This document shows positions 7,476-15,370 of a stretch of 64,000 nucleotides of DNA, piece after piece (the first letter of the stretch is position 1; the number at the start of each line of letters is the position of its first letter). The stretch covers positions 32,027 through 96,026 of the forward strand of contig NZ_AGTS01000047.1 of the NCBI RefSeq assembly GCF_000238595.1, in the 5' to 3' direction. Source of the stretch: Acidovorax sp. NO-1 (GTDB taxonomy: Bacteria > Pseudomonadota > Gammaproteobacteria > Burkholderiales > Burkholderiaceae_C). The notes below the pieces were generated by a model, which did no database searches, was not told the origin of the DNA, and saw nothing but the letters and a program-made list of their open reading frames with translations. The position numbers and the translations under genes are program-made.

Positions 7476-9161
7476 ATGCCCCGCACCAGCCAACACCTGC
7501 ACCCCCACCGCGAACCCGTAGCCACCCGCCCCGCCGCCACCGTGCTGCTGCTGCGCGATGCGCCCGATGACGGTGGGCTCGAAGTTTTGATGACGCGGCG
7601 TTCGGACAAGGCCAGCTTTGCGCCAGGCGCCTATGTATTCCCCGGCGGCGGCATCGACGCGCTGGACGCTGCGCCCGTCACCCACGCCGTGGCCCACCGC
7701 CGCCCGGCGCAGAGCGACCTGCACCTGACGCAGGCCATCGCCGCCATCCGCGAGAGCTTTGAAGAACTGGGCGTGCTGCTGGCCCGCCATGCCGACGGCC
7801 CCCGCAAGGGCCTGATGGCAGACGCCGACGACATCGCCGCCATCGACCGCCACCAGCCCTTTGCCGCGCAGTGCGCTGCACGGGGCCTGCGCCTGGCGGC
7901 CGATGCGGTGTACCTGCTGGCCCACTGGACGGCCGACCGCGACCTGGCGCGCCGCTTCGAAGTGCCCTTCCTCGTCGCCCGCATGCCCGAGGGCCAGGAG
8001 CCCGTGGCCGACGAGTCCGAGCAGTTCGAGCCCGTGTGGGTGCGCCCTGCCCACGCTCTGGCGCGGCACGAGGCGGGTCAGTTCTTCATGATCTTCCCCA
8101 CCATCCGCACGCTGCAGCGGCTGGCCAAGTTTGCCGACACCCAGGCGGTGCTGGACGCCGTGGCGCACGAGCAGCCCCTGTGGGTGAGCTGCCCGCGCGC
8201 GGGCACGCTGGCAGGCAAGGAAGCGCGCTACATGGAAGACGAGTCGCCCTTCGGCGAGTTAGCGCTGGTATGCCCCGACGGGCAGATCGTGCACGCGCTG
8301 GACTGGCAGACCGAGCGCCCGGTGCCGCTGCTGCGCAACGTGATGCGCCTGACAGCCCCCAACCCTGGCGTGATGACCGGCCCCGGCACCAACAGCTACC
8401 TCGTGGGCGACCCCAGCACGGGCTTCATCGCCATCGACCCCGGCCCGGCCGATGCCGACCACCTGGACAAGCTCTGGCGCGCAGCGGGGGGAGACATCCG
8501 CATGATTGTGTGCACGCACTCACATGCCGACCACTCCCCGGGCGCCGCGCCGCTGCAGGCTCTGTGTGTGCAGGCAGGCAAACCCAAGCCCCCTATCCTG
8601 GGCTTGCCATCGGCCAACACGGCACGCGCCGCCAGCCAGTTCACACCCGACCGATCGCTACAAAATAATGAGCTACTAGCGCTTACAGGAAAAGCACCAG
8701 AGGGTGAAATGACCCATACCCTGCAGGTGATCTACACGCCCGGCCACGCGGCCAACCACCTGTGCCTGCTGCTGGTGGAAGACGCTCTGCTGTTCAGCGG
8801 CGACCACATCCTGAACGGCAGCACCACGGTGGTCGACCCGCCCGACGGCAACATGGCCGACTACCTGGATTCGCTGGACCGGCTTCATGCTGTGTGCGCC
8901 GAACACGGCGTGGAGTTCATCCTGCCTGCGCACGGCTATGTTCTGGGTGATGCACGCGGTGCGATTGCCCGCCTCAAGGCCCACCGTCTGGCCCGCGAGG
9001 CCAAGGTGCTGGCCGCCATGCAGGCATTGCCGCAGGGCAGCATGGACGACTGGGTACAGCACGCATATGACGACGTGCCCCCGCGCATGTGGCCGGTGGC
9101 CCAGCGCTCGCTGTTGGCGCATGTGGAGCGCATCCGGGCACAACAGCCTGGGAATAATTGA
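7476..9161 (+). CDS. NUDIX hydrolase/metallo-beta-lactamase-fold fusion protein
   Basis: A 561-residue protein with two enzyme-like domains. The NUDIX part (about 18-240) contains VLMTRRS, YVFPGGGID and the metal-binding RESFEELG at 92-99. The glycine part of the NUDIX box is spaced further away than in the standard motif. The metallo-beta-lactamase part (about 285-555) carries H348-x-H350-x-D352-H353 in THSHADHS, then GHAANHLCL, FSGDHIL and LPAHG. This resembles LACTB2-type hydrolases fused to a RppH/CoA-type NUDIX domain; the substrate is unknown. The start at 7476 is chosen as the first ATG before conserved sequence; the RBS is weak. Residues 395-412 come from an in-frame family A repeat. 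It ends at a family B repeat. Confidence 0.85.
   Translation: MPRTSQHLHPHREPVATRPAATVLLLRDAPDDGGLEVLMTRRSDKASFAPGAYVFPGGGIDALDAAPVTHAVAHRRPAQSDLHLTQAIAAIRESFEELGVLLARHADGPRKGLMADADDIAAIDRHQPFAAQCAARGLRLAADAVYLLAHWTADRDLARRFEVPFLVARMPEGQEPVADESEQFEPVWVRPAHALARHEAGQFFMIFPTIRTLQRLAKFADTQAVLDAVAHEQPLWVSCPRAGTLAGKEARYMEDESPFGELALVCPDGQIVHALDWQTERPVPLLRNVMRLTAPNPGVMTGPGTNSYLVGDPSTGFIAIDPGPADADHLDKLWRAAGGDIRMIVCTHSHADHSPGAAPLQALCVQAGKPKPPILGLPSANTARAASQFTPDRSLQNNELLALTGKAPEGEMTHTLQVIYTPGHAANHLCLLLVEDALLFSGDHILNGSTTVVDPPDGNMADYLDSLDRLHAVCAEHGVEFILPAHGYVLGDARGAIARLKAHRLAREAKVLAAMQALPQGSMDDWVQHAYDDVPPRMWPVAQRSLLAHVERIRAQQPGNN
8658..8711 (+). repeat. Family A short repeat inside the NUDIX-MBL gene
   Basis: Contains GAGCTACTAGCGCTTACAG followed by AAAGCACCAGAGGGTGAAAT, aligning along its length with the intergenic copy at 10262. 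The copy is somewhat degenerate in the right arm, as expected of an older insertion. It is read in frame as NNELLALTGKAPEGEM, between the zinc motif and the GHAANH segment. Confidence 0.8.
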
Positions 9162-9162
9162 T

Positions 9163-9240
9163 GCCCCCTGAGGCGCTGCGCGCCTTCCCCCTCAGGGGGA
9201 CGCCACCAGTGGCCCGGCAAAGCCGGTTCCACGGTGGCAC
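9163..9240 (+). repeat. Family B gene-end repeat, copy 2 (after NUDIX-MBL gene)
   Basis: Begins one base after the TGA stop. It contains CCCCCTGAGG paired with CCTCAGGGGG, an inner hairpin GGCGC-TGC-GCGCC, and a second hairpin CCGGC-AAA-GCCGG. The transcript would fold strongly, but there is no U-tract. Confidence 0.8.
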
Positions 9241-9334
9241 TGGCATGCGGTAGCGCCCGTTTTGAAGGCACCGCCGACAATCACGCATTTGCCCCTTCGA
9301 TTCCCACACGGCAAATGCCTTCCTTCCTCACCCT

Positions 9335-10123
9335 ATGACCGAAAAAAACCCCGACCCCACCCACATCCGCCTGGCCAAACGTGTGGCCGAACAATTGAAC
9401 TGCTCGCGCAGCACGGCTGAGCAATTCGTCGAAGGCGGGTTTGTGAGCGTGGACGGCCAGGTGGTGGAAGCCGCAGGGGCCCGTGTGCGCCCCGACCAGG
9501 TCGTGACGGTAGCGAAGGACGCGAGTCTGCTGGAGCTGACGCCGGTCACCCTGCTGCTGCACAAGCCTGCCGGTTTCGAAGCCGGGCTGGGTCAGCCGGC
9601 CCAAGGGGGTGCGGCCCACGCCAGCCGCAGCCAGGGCGCCACCCCGGCCACTTCGCTGCTGGAGATTGCCTCCCATCTGGCAGAAGACGCCTCGGGCATC
9701 CGCGTGTTGCAACGCCACTTCAAGCAGCTCGAATGCTTCACGCCGCTGCCCACCGAGGCCAGTGGCCTGGTGGTTTACACCCAAGACAAACGCATCGCGC
9801 GCAAGCTGGCCGAAGACATCGAGTCGCTGGAACAGGAGTGCATCGTCGAGGTGAAGGGCGACATCGCCAACCATGGCTTGCAGCGCCTGTGCCACGGCCT
9901 GACGTTCAACGGCCGCCCATTGCCCCCCATCAAGGTGAGCTGGCAAAGCGAGACAAAACTGCGTTTTGCACTCAAGGGCATCCGCCCGGGGCAGATTCCG
10001 GCCATGTGCGACGCCGTGGGCCTGAGCGTGGTGGCGATCAAGCGCATCCGCATCGGGCGGGTACCGCTGGCCAAGGTGCCGGAGGGGCAATGGCGGTATT
10101 TGCAGCCGTGGGAGAAGTTCTGA
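9335..10123 (+). CDS. S4-domain RsuA/RluF-like pseudouridine synthase homologue lacking the catalytic aspartate
   Basis: A 262-residue protein: an S4 RNA-binding domain at about 10-58 (IRLAKRVAEQLNCSRSTAEQ), then a pseudouridine synthase-like fold (LLLHKPAGF at 73-81, SGLVVYTQD at 143-151, EQECIVEVKG near 166-175, IKRIRIGRV near 235-243). In active RsuA/RluF enzymes the motif GRLDxxTxGL supplies the catalytic Asp. Here the equivalent segment is TPLPTEASGL (136-145), so P139 occupies the Asp position. RNA binding without catalysis is therefore likely, though a shifted active site cannot be ruled out. The family is probably conserved in betaproteobacteria. It is flanked by family B repeats on both sides. 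Confidence 0.87.
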   Translation: MTEKNPDPTHIRLAKRVAEQLNCSRSTAEQFVEGGFVSVDGQVVEAAGARVRPDQVVTVAKDASLLELTPVTLLLHKPAGFEAGLGQPAQGGAAHASRSQGATPATSLLEIASHLAEDASGIRVLQRHFKQLECFTPLPTEASGLVVYTQDKRIARKLAEDIESLEQECIVEVKGDIANHGLQRLCHGLTFNGRPLPPIKVSWQSETKLRFALKGIRPGQIPAMCDAVGLSVVAIKRIRIGRVPLAKVPEGQWRYLQPWEKF

Positions 10124-10206
10124 CTCCCTCTGAGTCGCCTTCGGCGCCATCCCCCCGAGGGGGACGCACCCGGTGGCCTGGCGGAGCCAGTTCCACGGGT
10201 GCGCTG
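10124..10206 (+). repeat. Family B gene-end repeat, copy 3
   Basis: Starts directly after the TGA of the S4-domain gene. It has GGCGCC in the inner hairpin, CCCGAGGGGGACGCACCC, and the hairpin CTGGC-GGA-GCCAG, in the same orientation relative to the gene as the other copies. A compensating change from CCGGC/GCCGG to CTGGC/GCCAG keeps the stem paired. Confidence 0.78.
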
Positions 10207-10261
10207 GCGGTGCCGCGCCCACTGCTGGCAGCGGGATCAGAAGAAGCTACGCCGGAAATAT

Positions 10262-10320
10262 AGCTATTGAAAACATAGCTATTAGCGCTTATTGGTAAAG
10301 CGCTAGAGGCCAATTTGGCT
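10262..10320 (+). repeat. Family A short repeat, intergenic copy
   Basis: The cleanest copy in the window: ATAGCTATTAGCGCTT, loop ATTGGT, then AAAGCGCTAGAGGCC. The AGCGCTT/AAGCGCT arms form a stem-loop. It lies between the S4-domain gene and the DUF898 gene, upstream of the latter's ribosome binding site. Confidence 0.9.
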
Positions 10321-10376
10321 CAAAACATTCCTCCGTGATCCGCTGCTACACTGCGCGACAAACAAGGAGGGAGTTC

Positions 10377-11654
10377 ATGAGCCAAGTTCCATCAGACCGA
10401 GACAGCGCGGCGGGGCCGATGTCCACATTCATGCCGCAAAACATCGACGCCTATCCGCTCGAATTCACGGGCAGCGGGGGCGAATACTTTCGGGTGTGGA
10501 TCGTCAACGTGTTGCTCAGCATCATCACGCTGGGCATCTACACCCCCTGGGCCCGCCGCCGTACGGCGCAGTATTTCTACAGCCACACGATGGTGGCTGG
10601 CAGCCCCCTCGAATTCACGGCCCAGCAGCGCAAGATGGTGATGGGCTTTGTACTGCTGATGCTGATCACCCTGGCCTACAACATCGCCGCCAACACCGGG
10701 CAGGACACCGCCGTCGGCGTCTTTCTGCTGGCGGGCGCCGTGCTGGCACCGTTCATCTGGGGCAGCGCCATGCGTTTTCGCCTTGGGGCCACCCGCTGGC
10801 GCGGTCTGCGGCTGCAGTTCACGGCCAGTTGGAAAGAGGTCTACATCGCCAGCTGGCCTGTGTTTGCGCTGGCGCTGGTGTGGTTTTGTGTGTTTTATGG
10901 CTTGCAGATGCTGTCGCCTGAACTGGCTGGCGCGATGGAAAGCGCCGGTCTTGAAGACGGTGACAACGAAGCACCGCGCCTCAAATTCACCTGGGCCATG
11001 GGCACTCTGATCGTGCTGGGCCTGATGCTCACCGTGCTGTGTTTCATCCGCCTCGAATACAACTTCAAGAGCCTGCTCGTACTGAAGGCCCAGGTGGGTG
11101 CCGAACGCGGCCGCTGGAAGCCGGTGTACATGGACTTTGTGAAGATCTGGCTGGCAACCTTGGCGGTGTTTATCGTGACGGTAGCGATCCTCTGGACCTT
11201 GGTGTATGTGGTGGCGCGCAGCTCTATCGCGTTGGGCCTGGCATCTGTCGGCAAAGGGCTGGGGCTCTGGATGTTCTTGATCATCATGGCGGCCATCGTG
11301 GTGGGCATTTTTCTGATGATTCTGGCGTCAGCACCCGCCCGCGCGTACCGCGAGGGCCGCATGTTCCGGCTCATGTGGGACAACATCGGTGTAAGCCACG
11401 TGGCGCGTTTCAAGTGCCACCTGCCCACCGGCGGCTTTGTGTGGCTGCGCATCAAGAACATGGTCCTCACGCTGGTCACGCTGGGGCTTTACCGGCCCTT
11501 TGCGCGGGTCAGCGAGTACCGCATGAAGCTGGAATCGGTCACCCTGCACGTCAAAGGCGGCGTGGAGCAAGTGGCGGGGGCCATGGTGCGCCAGCAACAG
11601 GGTGGGCTGGGTGATGCGCTGGCTGATGCGGCGGGACTTGACCTCATCGGGTGA
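10377..11654 (+). CDS. DUF898 family inner-membrane protein (YjgN-like)
   Basis: A 425-residue polytopic membrane protein with several hydrophobic segments (for example NVLLSIITLGIYTPWARRR, VMGFVLLMLITLAYNIAA, VFLLAGAVLAPFIWG, TLIVLGLMLTVLCFI). The repeated pattern FTGSGGEYFRVWIVN...YTPWARRR and FVWLRIKNMVL...YRPFARVSEYR is the DUF898 signature. The start at 10377 is set by the strong ribosome binding site AAGGAGGG eight bases upstream. Its stop overlaps the GTG of the M48 protease gene. DUF898 proteins are commonly paired with M48 proteases; function unknown. Confidence 0.88.
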   Translation: MSQVPSDRDSAAGPMSTFMPQNIDAYPLEFTGSGGEYFRVWIVNVLLSIITLGIYTPWARRRTAQYFYSHTMVAGSPLEFTAQQRKMVMGFVLLMLITLAYNIAANTGQDTAVGVFLLAGAVLAPFIWGSAMRFRLGATRWRGLRLQFTASWKEVYIASWPVFALALVWFCVFYGLQMLSPELAGAMESAGLEDGDNEAPRLKFTWAMGTLIVLGLMLTVLCFIRLEYNFKSLLVLKAQVGAERGRWKPVYMDFVKIWLATLAVFIVTVAILWTLVYVVARSSIALGLASVGKGLGLWMFLIIMAAIVVGIFLMILASAPARAYREGRMFRLMWDNIGVSHVARFKCHLPTGGFVWLRIKNMVLTLVTLGLYRPFARVSEYRMKLESVTLHVKGGVEQVAGAMVRQQQGGLGDALADAAGLDLIG

Positions 11655-12898
11655 GCATGACCGCACCGCAGAACGCTGCCCTCGTCCCCGGGCGATGGTT
11701 TGATGGCCTGAGCAGCAAGGCACAGCCCGTGATGGTGAGCCTGCAGCCCACGCCGCGGGGCCCGTCGCTGGTGCTGCACGCACTCACGCAACCGGGGGCT
11801 GCCCCGGCCACCTTCGCGTACAAGGACGTGGGCTGGCCCGAGGCCTGGAACGAGCGCCGCCCGCAAGTGCGCGTGGTCGTAGACCTGCGCGACCATGGCA
11901 GCCTGGAGATCGACGCGGTGGCCGAATGGCGCGCAGCTCTGGCGGCTGCAGGCGACCGCCCCGGCATCGCCCAACGCATGCAGACCCGCTGGCCTGTATT
12001 GCTGGGCGTGGCCGTGGCGGCCGTCGTCGGCCTGACCCTGTTCTACCGTTACGGCACACCGTGGGCCGCGACGCAGATCACTCGGTTTGTGCCCCTGGCC
12101 TGGGAGACCAGCGTGGCCGAGAACGTCTTGAAGCAGATGGACGATGGCACGCTCAAACCCAGCAAGCTCCCACCAGAGCGCCAAGCCCAGTTGAAGGCCC
12201 GCTTCGACGCCCTGGTGCAACAAACCCCCAGCACAATGCACCGCTACCCCAGCTACAAGCCACCGCTCACGCTCGAGTTCCGCTCAGGCATGGGCGCCAA
12301 CGCCTTTGCGTTGCCCGGCGGCAAGGTGGTGATGACCGACGGCATCGTCAAAGCCGCCGCCGAAAAAGGGTTGCCCGATGACGCACTGGTGGGCGTTCTG
12401 GCCCACGAGATCGGCCACGTGGTGTACCGCCACACCACCCGCATGGTGGTGGAGCAAGGCGTGCTCAACATGGGCCTGGGGCTGGCTCTGGGTGATGTGT
12501 CGGGCATCGTGTCCACCGGTGCATCGGTGCTGACCGGACTGGCCTACAGCCGCAGCCACGAACGTGAGGCCGACTGCTACGCCATCGCCCTCATGGGCCA
12601 GGCAGCCCTGCCGACAGCGCCCATGGGCAAGCTGCTGCTGGCCATTGCGAAGGACGCAGCGGACGACGAAGAAGACGAAAAAGGGGCCCGCAAGAAAGAA
12701 GACAAAGCAGGCCAGAACAGTGCCGCCACCACAGCGGGCGAACCCGCCGCCAGCAGCCCCGAACCCTCGCGCGGGCGAAAGACGAAGGAAGAGGAAGCGC
12801 CGCACCCGGCCTGGTCACTGTTGAGCAGCCACCCCGATACGGTAGCGCGGGCTGGCGAACTGGAACGCGGGCATGCGCCCCACTGCCCCAAAAACTGA
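11651..12898 (+). CDS. M48-family membrane-bound zinc metalloprotease
   Basis: A 415-residue protein with a soluble N-terminal part (about 1-110), one transmembrane helix (about 114-131, WPVLLGVAVAAVVGLTLFY) and an M48 peptidase domain. The zinc site is HEIGH at 252-256 with the downstream glutamate in HEREADCYAI; the terminal LLSSHPDTVARAGEL is also typical. A run of about 50 highly charged and Ser/Ala/Pro residues (DEEDEKGARKKEDK...) is inserted before the last helix, a likely disordered linker. Starts are possible at GTG 11651 (overlapping the DUF898 stop) or ATG 11657. Probably handles misfolded periplasmic or membrane proteins. Confidence 0.88.
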   Translation: MSMTAPQNAALVPGRWFDGLSSKAQPVMVSLQPTPRGPSLVLHALTQPGAAPATFAYKDVGWPEAWNERRPQVRVVVDLRDHGSLEIDAVAEWRAALAAAGDRPGIAQRMQTRWPVLLGVAVAAVVGLTLFYRYGTPWAATQITRFVPLAWETSVAENVLKQMDDGTLKPSKLPPERQAQLKARFDALVQQTPSTMHRYPSYKPPLTLEFRSGMGANAFALPGGKVVMTDGIVKAAAEKGLPDDALVGVLAHEIGHVVYRHTTRMVVEQGVLNMGLGLALGDVSGIVSTGASVLTGLAYSRSHEREADCYAIALMGQAALPTAPMGKLLLAIAKDAADDEEDEKGARKKEDKAGQNSAATTAGEPAASSPEPSRGRKTKEEEAPHPAWSLLSSHPDTVARAGELERGHAPHCPKN

Positions 12899-12927
12899 GT
12901 GCGCCCAACGCGTCAAGATTGAATAAG

Positions 12928-13362
12928 TGTGAAGCGCGCCGATAAGCCGGATTCTGTGCACCACGGTTGCCCGCAGTGTGACCGCCATTAATCTGGGCCG
13001 GGTGTCGCCACCACGGCTCGGTGCTACCTACCCGCCAGCTCTGCGGAACCACATCAACGCTGGCCTACTTGGTATTGCTGCGCGTAGAGATTGCCCGTTT
13101 CACCCAAGTCGCGTTCCGCGCCTTGGGCGGCTATGGGGCTTCAGGCTTGCGCCTGAGCGTCTGGCTTACGCCAGCCGGTGCCAGCTTGCGCTGGCCCCCC
13201 ATAGAACACCCTTGGTGGCTGAAAACGACCTGACTCGTCTCTGTTGCTCTGATCCTCACCTCACGGTGGGCAGCCGTTAGCTGCTACGCTGTCCTGTGCA
13301 GTCCGGACGTTCCTCCAGTGCCTGGTTTCCCAGATTGCACCAGCGGCGGTCTGGCGTGCTTC
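12928..13362 (-). ncRNA. rnpB: RNase P RNA (bacterial class A)
   Basis: The catalytic RNA that matures tRNA 5' ends. On the minus strand the 5' end GAAGCACGCCAGACCGCC pairs with the 3' end ...GGCGCGCTTCAC as helix P1. The conserved core blocks GAGGAACGTCCGGACT, GGATCAGAGCAACAGAGACG and the 3' AATCCGGCTTATCGG are all present. The ends are set by the P1 pairing and are good to a few bases. Three consecutive short hairpins with GNRA loops lie inside (13181-13194 GCAA, 13161-13174 GTAA, 13142-13155 GCAA). No protein is encoded here; the open frames crossing it are incidental. Confidence 0.95.
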
Positions 13363-13371
13363 ACGGGGTGG

Positions 13372-13403
13372 ATTATCGCTGCTTCGGCATATCCGGCATA
13401 TCC
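13372..13403 (-). promoter_or_regulatory. Probable rnpB promoter region
   Basis: GATAAT (13377-13372 on the minus strand) is a good -10 hexamer nine bases before the RNA 5' end at 13362. No clear -35 is seen. Two direct copies of GGATATGCC (13386-13394 and 13395-13403) lie just upstream and may serve as an activator site. Confidence 0.5.
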
Positions 13404-13480
13404 ATATGGCGCCTCAGAAGAACAATCGGGTCAGAATGCGCACCACACCCCTTTTGTCTTTGCACCTCACAGGAGACGCC

Positions 13481-14398
13481 ATGAAAGTTGACAACATTCT
13501 GCAAACCATCGGCAACACGCCCCACGTGCGCATCAACCGCCTGTTTGGCGCGGGCGCCAACGTGTGGGTGAAGTCCGAGCGCAGCAACCCCGGCGGCTCC
13601 ATCAAGGACCGCATTGCGCTGGCCATGGTGGAAGACGCCGAAAAATCCGGCGCCCTCCAGCCCGGCGGCACCATCATCGAGCCCACCAGTGGCAACACCG
13701 GTGTGGGCTTGGCCGTGGTGGCGGCCGTCAAGGGCTACAAGCTCATCCTGGTGATGCCCGACAGCATGAGCATCGAGCGCCGCCGCCTGATGCTGGCCTA
13801 TGGTGCGCAGTTCGACCTGACACCGCGCGAAAAAGGCATGAAGGGCGCGATTGCCCGCGCGCAGGAGCTGCAGGCGCAGACGCCGGGGTCGTGGATTCCG
13901 CAGCAGTTCGAGAACCCCGCCAACATCGACGTGCACGTGCGCACCACGGCGCAGGAGATCCTGGCCGACTTCCCCGACGGGCTGGATGCGCTCATCACCG
14001 GCGTGGGCACGGGCGGGCACCTCACCGGCACGGCACGCGTGCTGAAAGCCAAGTTCCCCCACCTCCAGGTGTTTGCGGTGGAGCCCACGGCGTCGCCCGT
14101 GATCTCGGGCGGCGCGCCCTCGCCCCACCCCATCCAGGGCATTGGCGCGGGCTTTGTCCCCAAGAACCTGGACACCAGCCTGCTCGACGGCGTGATTCAG
14201 GTCGATGCCGAGCCGGCCCGCGAATACGCACGCCGCTGCGCGCGCGAAGAAGGGATTCTGGTGGGCATTTCTTCGGGTGCCACGCTGGCCGCCATTGCGC
14301 AAAAGCTGCCGGAGCTGCCCGCGGGCGCCAAGGTGCTGGGCTTCAACTACGACACGGGCGAGCGGTATCTGTCGGTGGAAGGTTTCCTGCCGGTGTAA
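13481..14398 (+). CDS. cysK: Cysteine synthase A (O-acetylserine sulfhydrylase)
   Basis: Makes L-cysteine from O-acetylserine and sulfide, PLP-dependent, cytoplasmic. The start at 13481 follows the ribosome binding site AGGAG, giving [20 protein letters not shown] and 305 residues, normal for CysK/CysM. The PLP lysine is K42 in [10 protein letters not shown], the substrate loop is [12 protein letters not shown], and the phosphate loop is [13 protein letters not shown]. The C-terminal SSGATLAAI is typical of the family. It is monocistronic, with a strong terminator 27 bases after the stop. CysK versus CysM cannot be fully settled by motifs, but the length and [18 protein letters not shown] segments favour CysK. 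Confidence 0.92.
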   Translation: MKVDNILQTIGNTPHVRINRLFGAGANVWVKSERSNPGGSIKDRIALAMVEDAEKSGALQPGGTIIEPTSGNTGVGLAVVAAVKGYKLILVMPDSMSIERRRLMLAYGAQFDLTPREKGMKGAIARAQELQAQTPGSWIPQQFENPANIDVHVRTTAQEILADFPDGLDALITGVGTGGHLTGTARVLKAKFPHLQVFAVEPTASPVISGGAPSPHPIQGIGAGFVPKNLDTSLLDGVIQVDAEPAREYARRCAREEGILVGISSGATLAAIAQKLPELPAGAKVLGFNYDTGERYLSVEGFLPV

Positions 14399-14424
14399 AC
14401 ACTGCCGCATGAGTGCTGTAGCTG

Positions 14425-14450
14425 AAACGGGGCCGATCGGCCCCGTTTTT
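14425..14450 (+). terminator. Intrinsic terminator of cysK
   Basis: ACGGGGCC-GATC-GGCCCCGT hairpin followed by TTTTT, immediately downstream of cysK. Confidence 0.9.
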
Positions 14451-14587
14451 ACGCCGGCCGCACACAAAACCACGGCCAGCCGTCCTACAGCGGTCACGTG
14501 GCCCGGCTCAAACAATGGAGGCATCCCCCGGCCCGTCCCTGGCGACGGTTTCGCCAGGGAGCCACTCCACAGATTGTCTGACTGCCC

Positions 14588-15370
14588 ATGGCCAACACCG
14601 CCACCACTGCCGTTACAACTCCACAGCCCATAGCGTTCAAGGTCCTTACCGTCAACGTGCACAAGGGCTTCACCACCTTCAACCGGCGTTTCATGCTGCA
14701 TGAGCTGCGTGACGCGGTGCGCGATGTGGCGGCAGACCTGGTGTTCCTGCAAGAGGTACTGGGTACACACCACCGCCACGCCAGCCGCTTTGCCAATTTT
14801 CCGCAAGTTCCGCACTACGAATTTCTGGCCGACACCATCTGGTCGCAGTACGCCTATGGCCGCAATGCGGTGTATGACAACGGCGACCACGGCAATGCGC
14901 TGTTGTCCAAGTTCCCCATCACGCACTACGAAAACCACGACATTTCGGTGAGTGGGCCGGAGCGGCGCGGCATGTTGCACTGTGTGCTGCAGCCACCGGG
15001 GCACCACCTGCCCGTGCACGCAGTGTGTGTGCACCTGGGCCTGCAGGAGTCGCACCGGCAACAGCAGCTGCGGCGCGTGTGCGATCTGGTCAACAGCTTT
15101 CCGGCTCACGAGCCCGTGGTGCTGGCGGGCGACTTCAATGACTGGCGCAACCGGGCCCACGAAGTGCTGCAACGCGAGGCCGACCTGCAGGAGGTGTTCG
15201 TGCATGCCTTCGGCCGCGCGGTGCGCACCTTCCCGGCCTCCATGCCGCTGCTGGCATTGGACCGGATCTATGTGCGCAATGCGGGCGTGCATGCGCCCCT
15301 CGCATTGCCCAGAAAACCCTGGGACAAGCTGTCCGACCATGCCCCTCTTGCTGCGGAGATCCTGCTATGA
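14588..15370 (+). CDS. ybhP: Endonuclease/exonuclease/phosphatase-family protein, YbhP-like
   Basis: A 260-residue EEP-fold protein. Visible metal and catalytic motifs are TVNVHKGF, the FLQEV glutamate (about residue 58), HLGLQE, VVLAGDFNDW and the closing SDHAPLAAEI. Its stop overlaps the clsB start as ATGA, so the two are translationally coupled. The order EEP protein - ClsB - YbhN-like protein is the same as E. coli ybhP-clsB-ybhN, which supports the assignment. The YbhP substrate is not known; a phosphodiester bond, perhaps in lipids, is plausible. A start at 14588 is the only convincing one. Confidence 0.88.
   Translation: MANTATTAVTTPQPIAFKVLTVNVHKGFTTFNRRFMLHELRDAVRDVAADLVFLQEVLGTHHRHASRFANFPQVPHYEFLADTIWSQYAYGRNAVYDNGDHGNALLSKFPITHYENHDISVSGPERRGMLHCVLQPPGHHLPVHAVCVHLGLQESHRQQQLRRVCDLVNSFPAHEPVVLAGDFNDWRNRAHEVLQREADLQEVFVHAFGRAVRTFPASMPLLALDRIYVRNAGVHAPLALPRKPWDKLSDHAPLAAEILL

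Noticed and set aside
12978..13280. Open frames of 70-100 codons
   Set aside because: They cross the conserved RNase P RNA and have no protein-like features.
13373..15340. A 655-codon open frame on the minus strand
   Set aside because: It is antisense to cysK and the YbhP-like gene, crosses the cysK terminator, and shows no domain.
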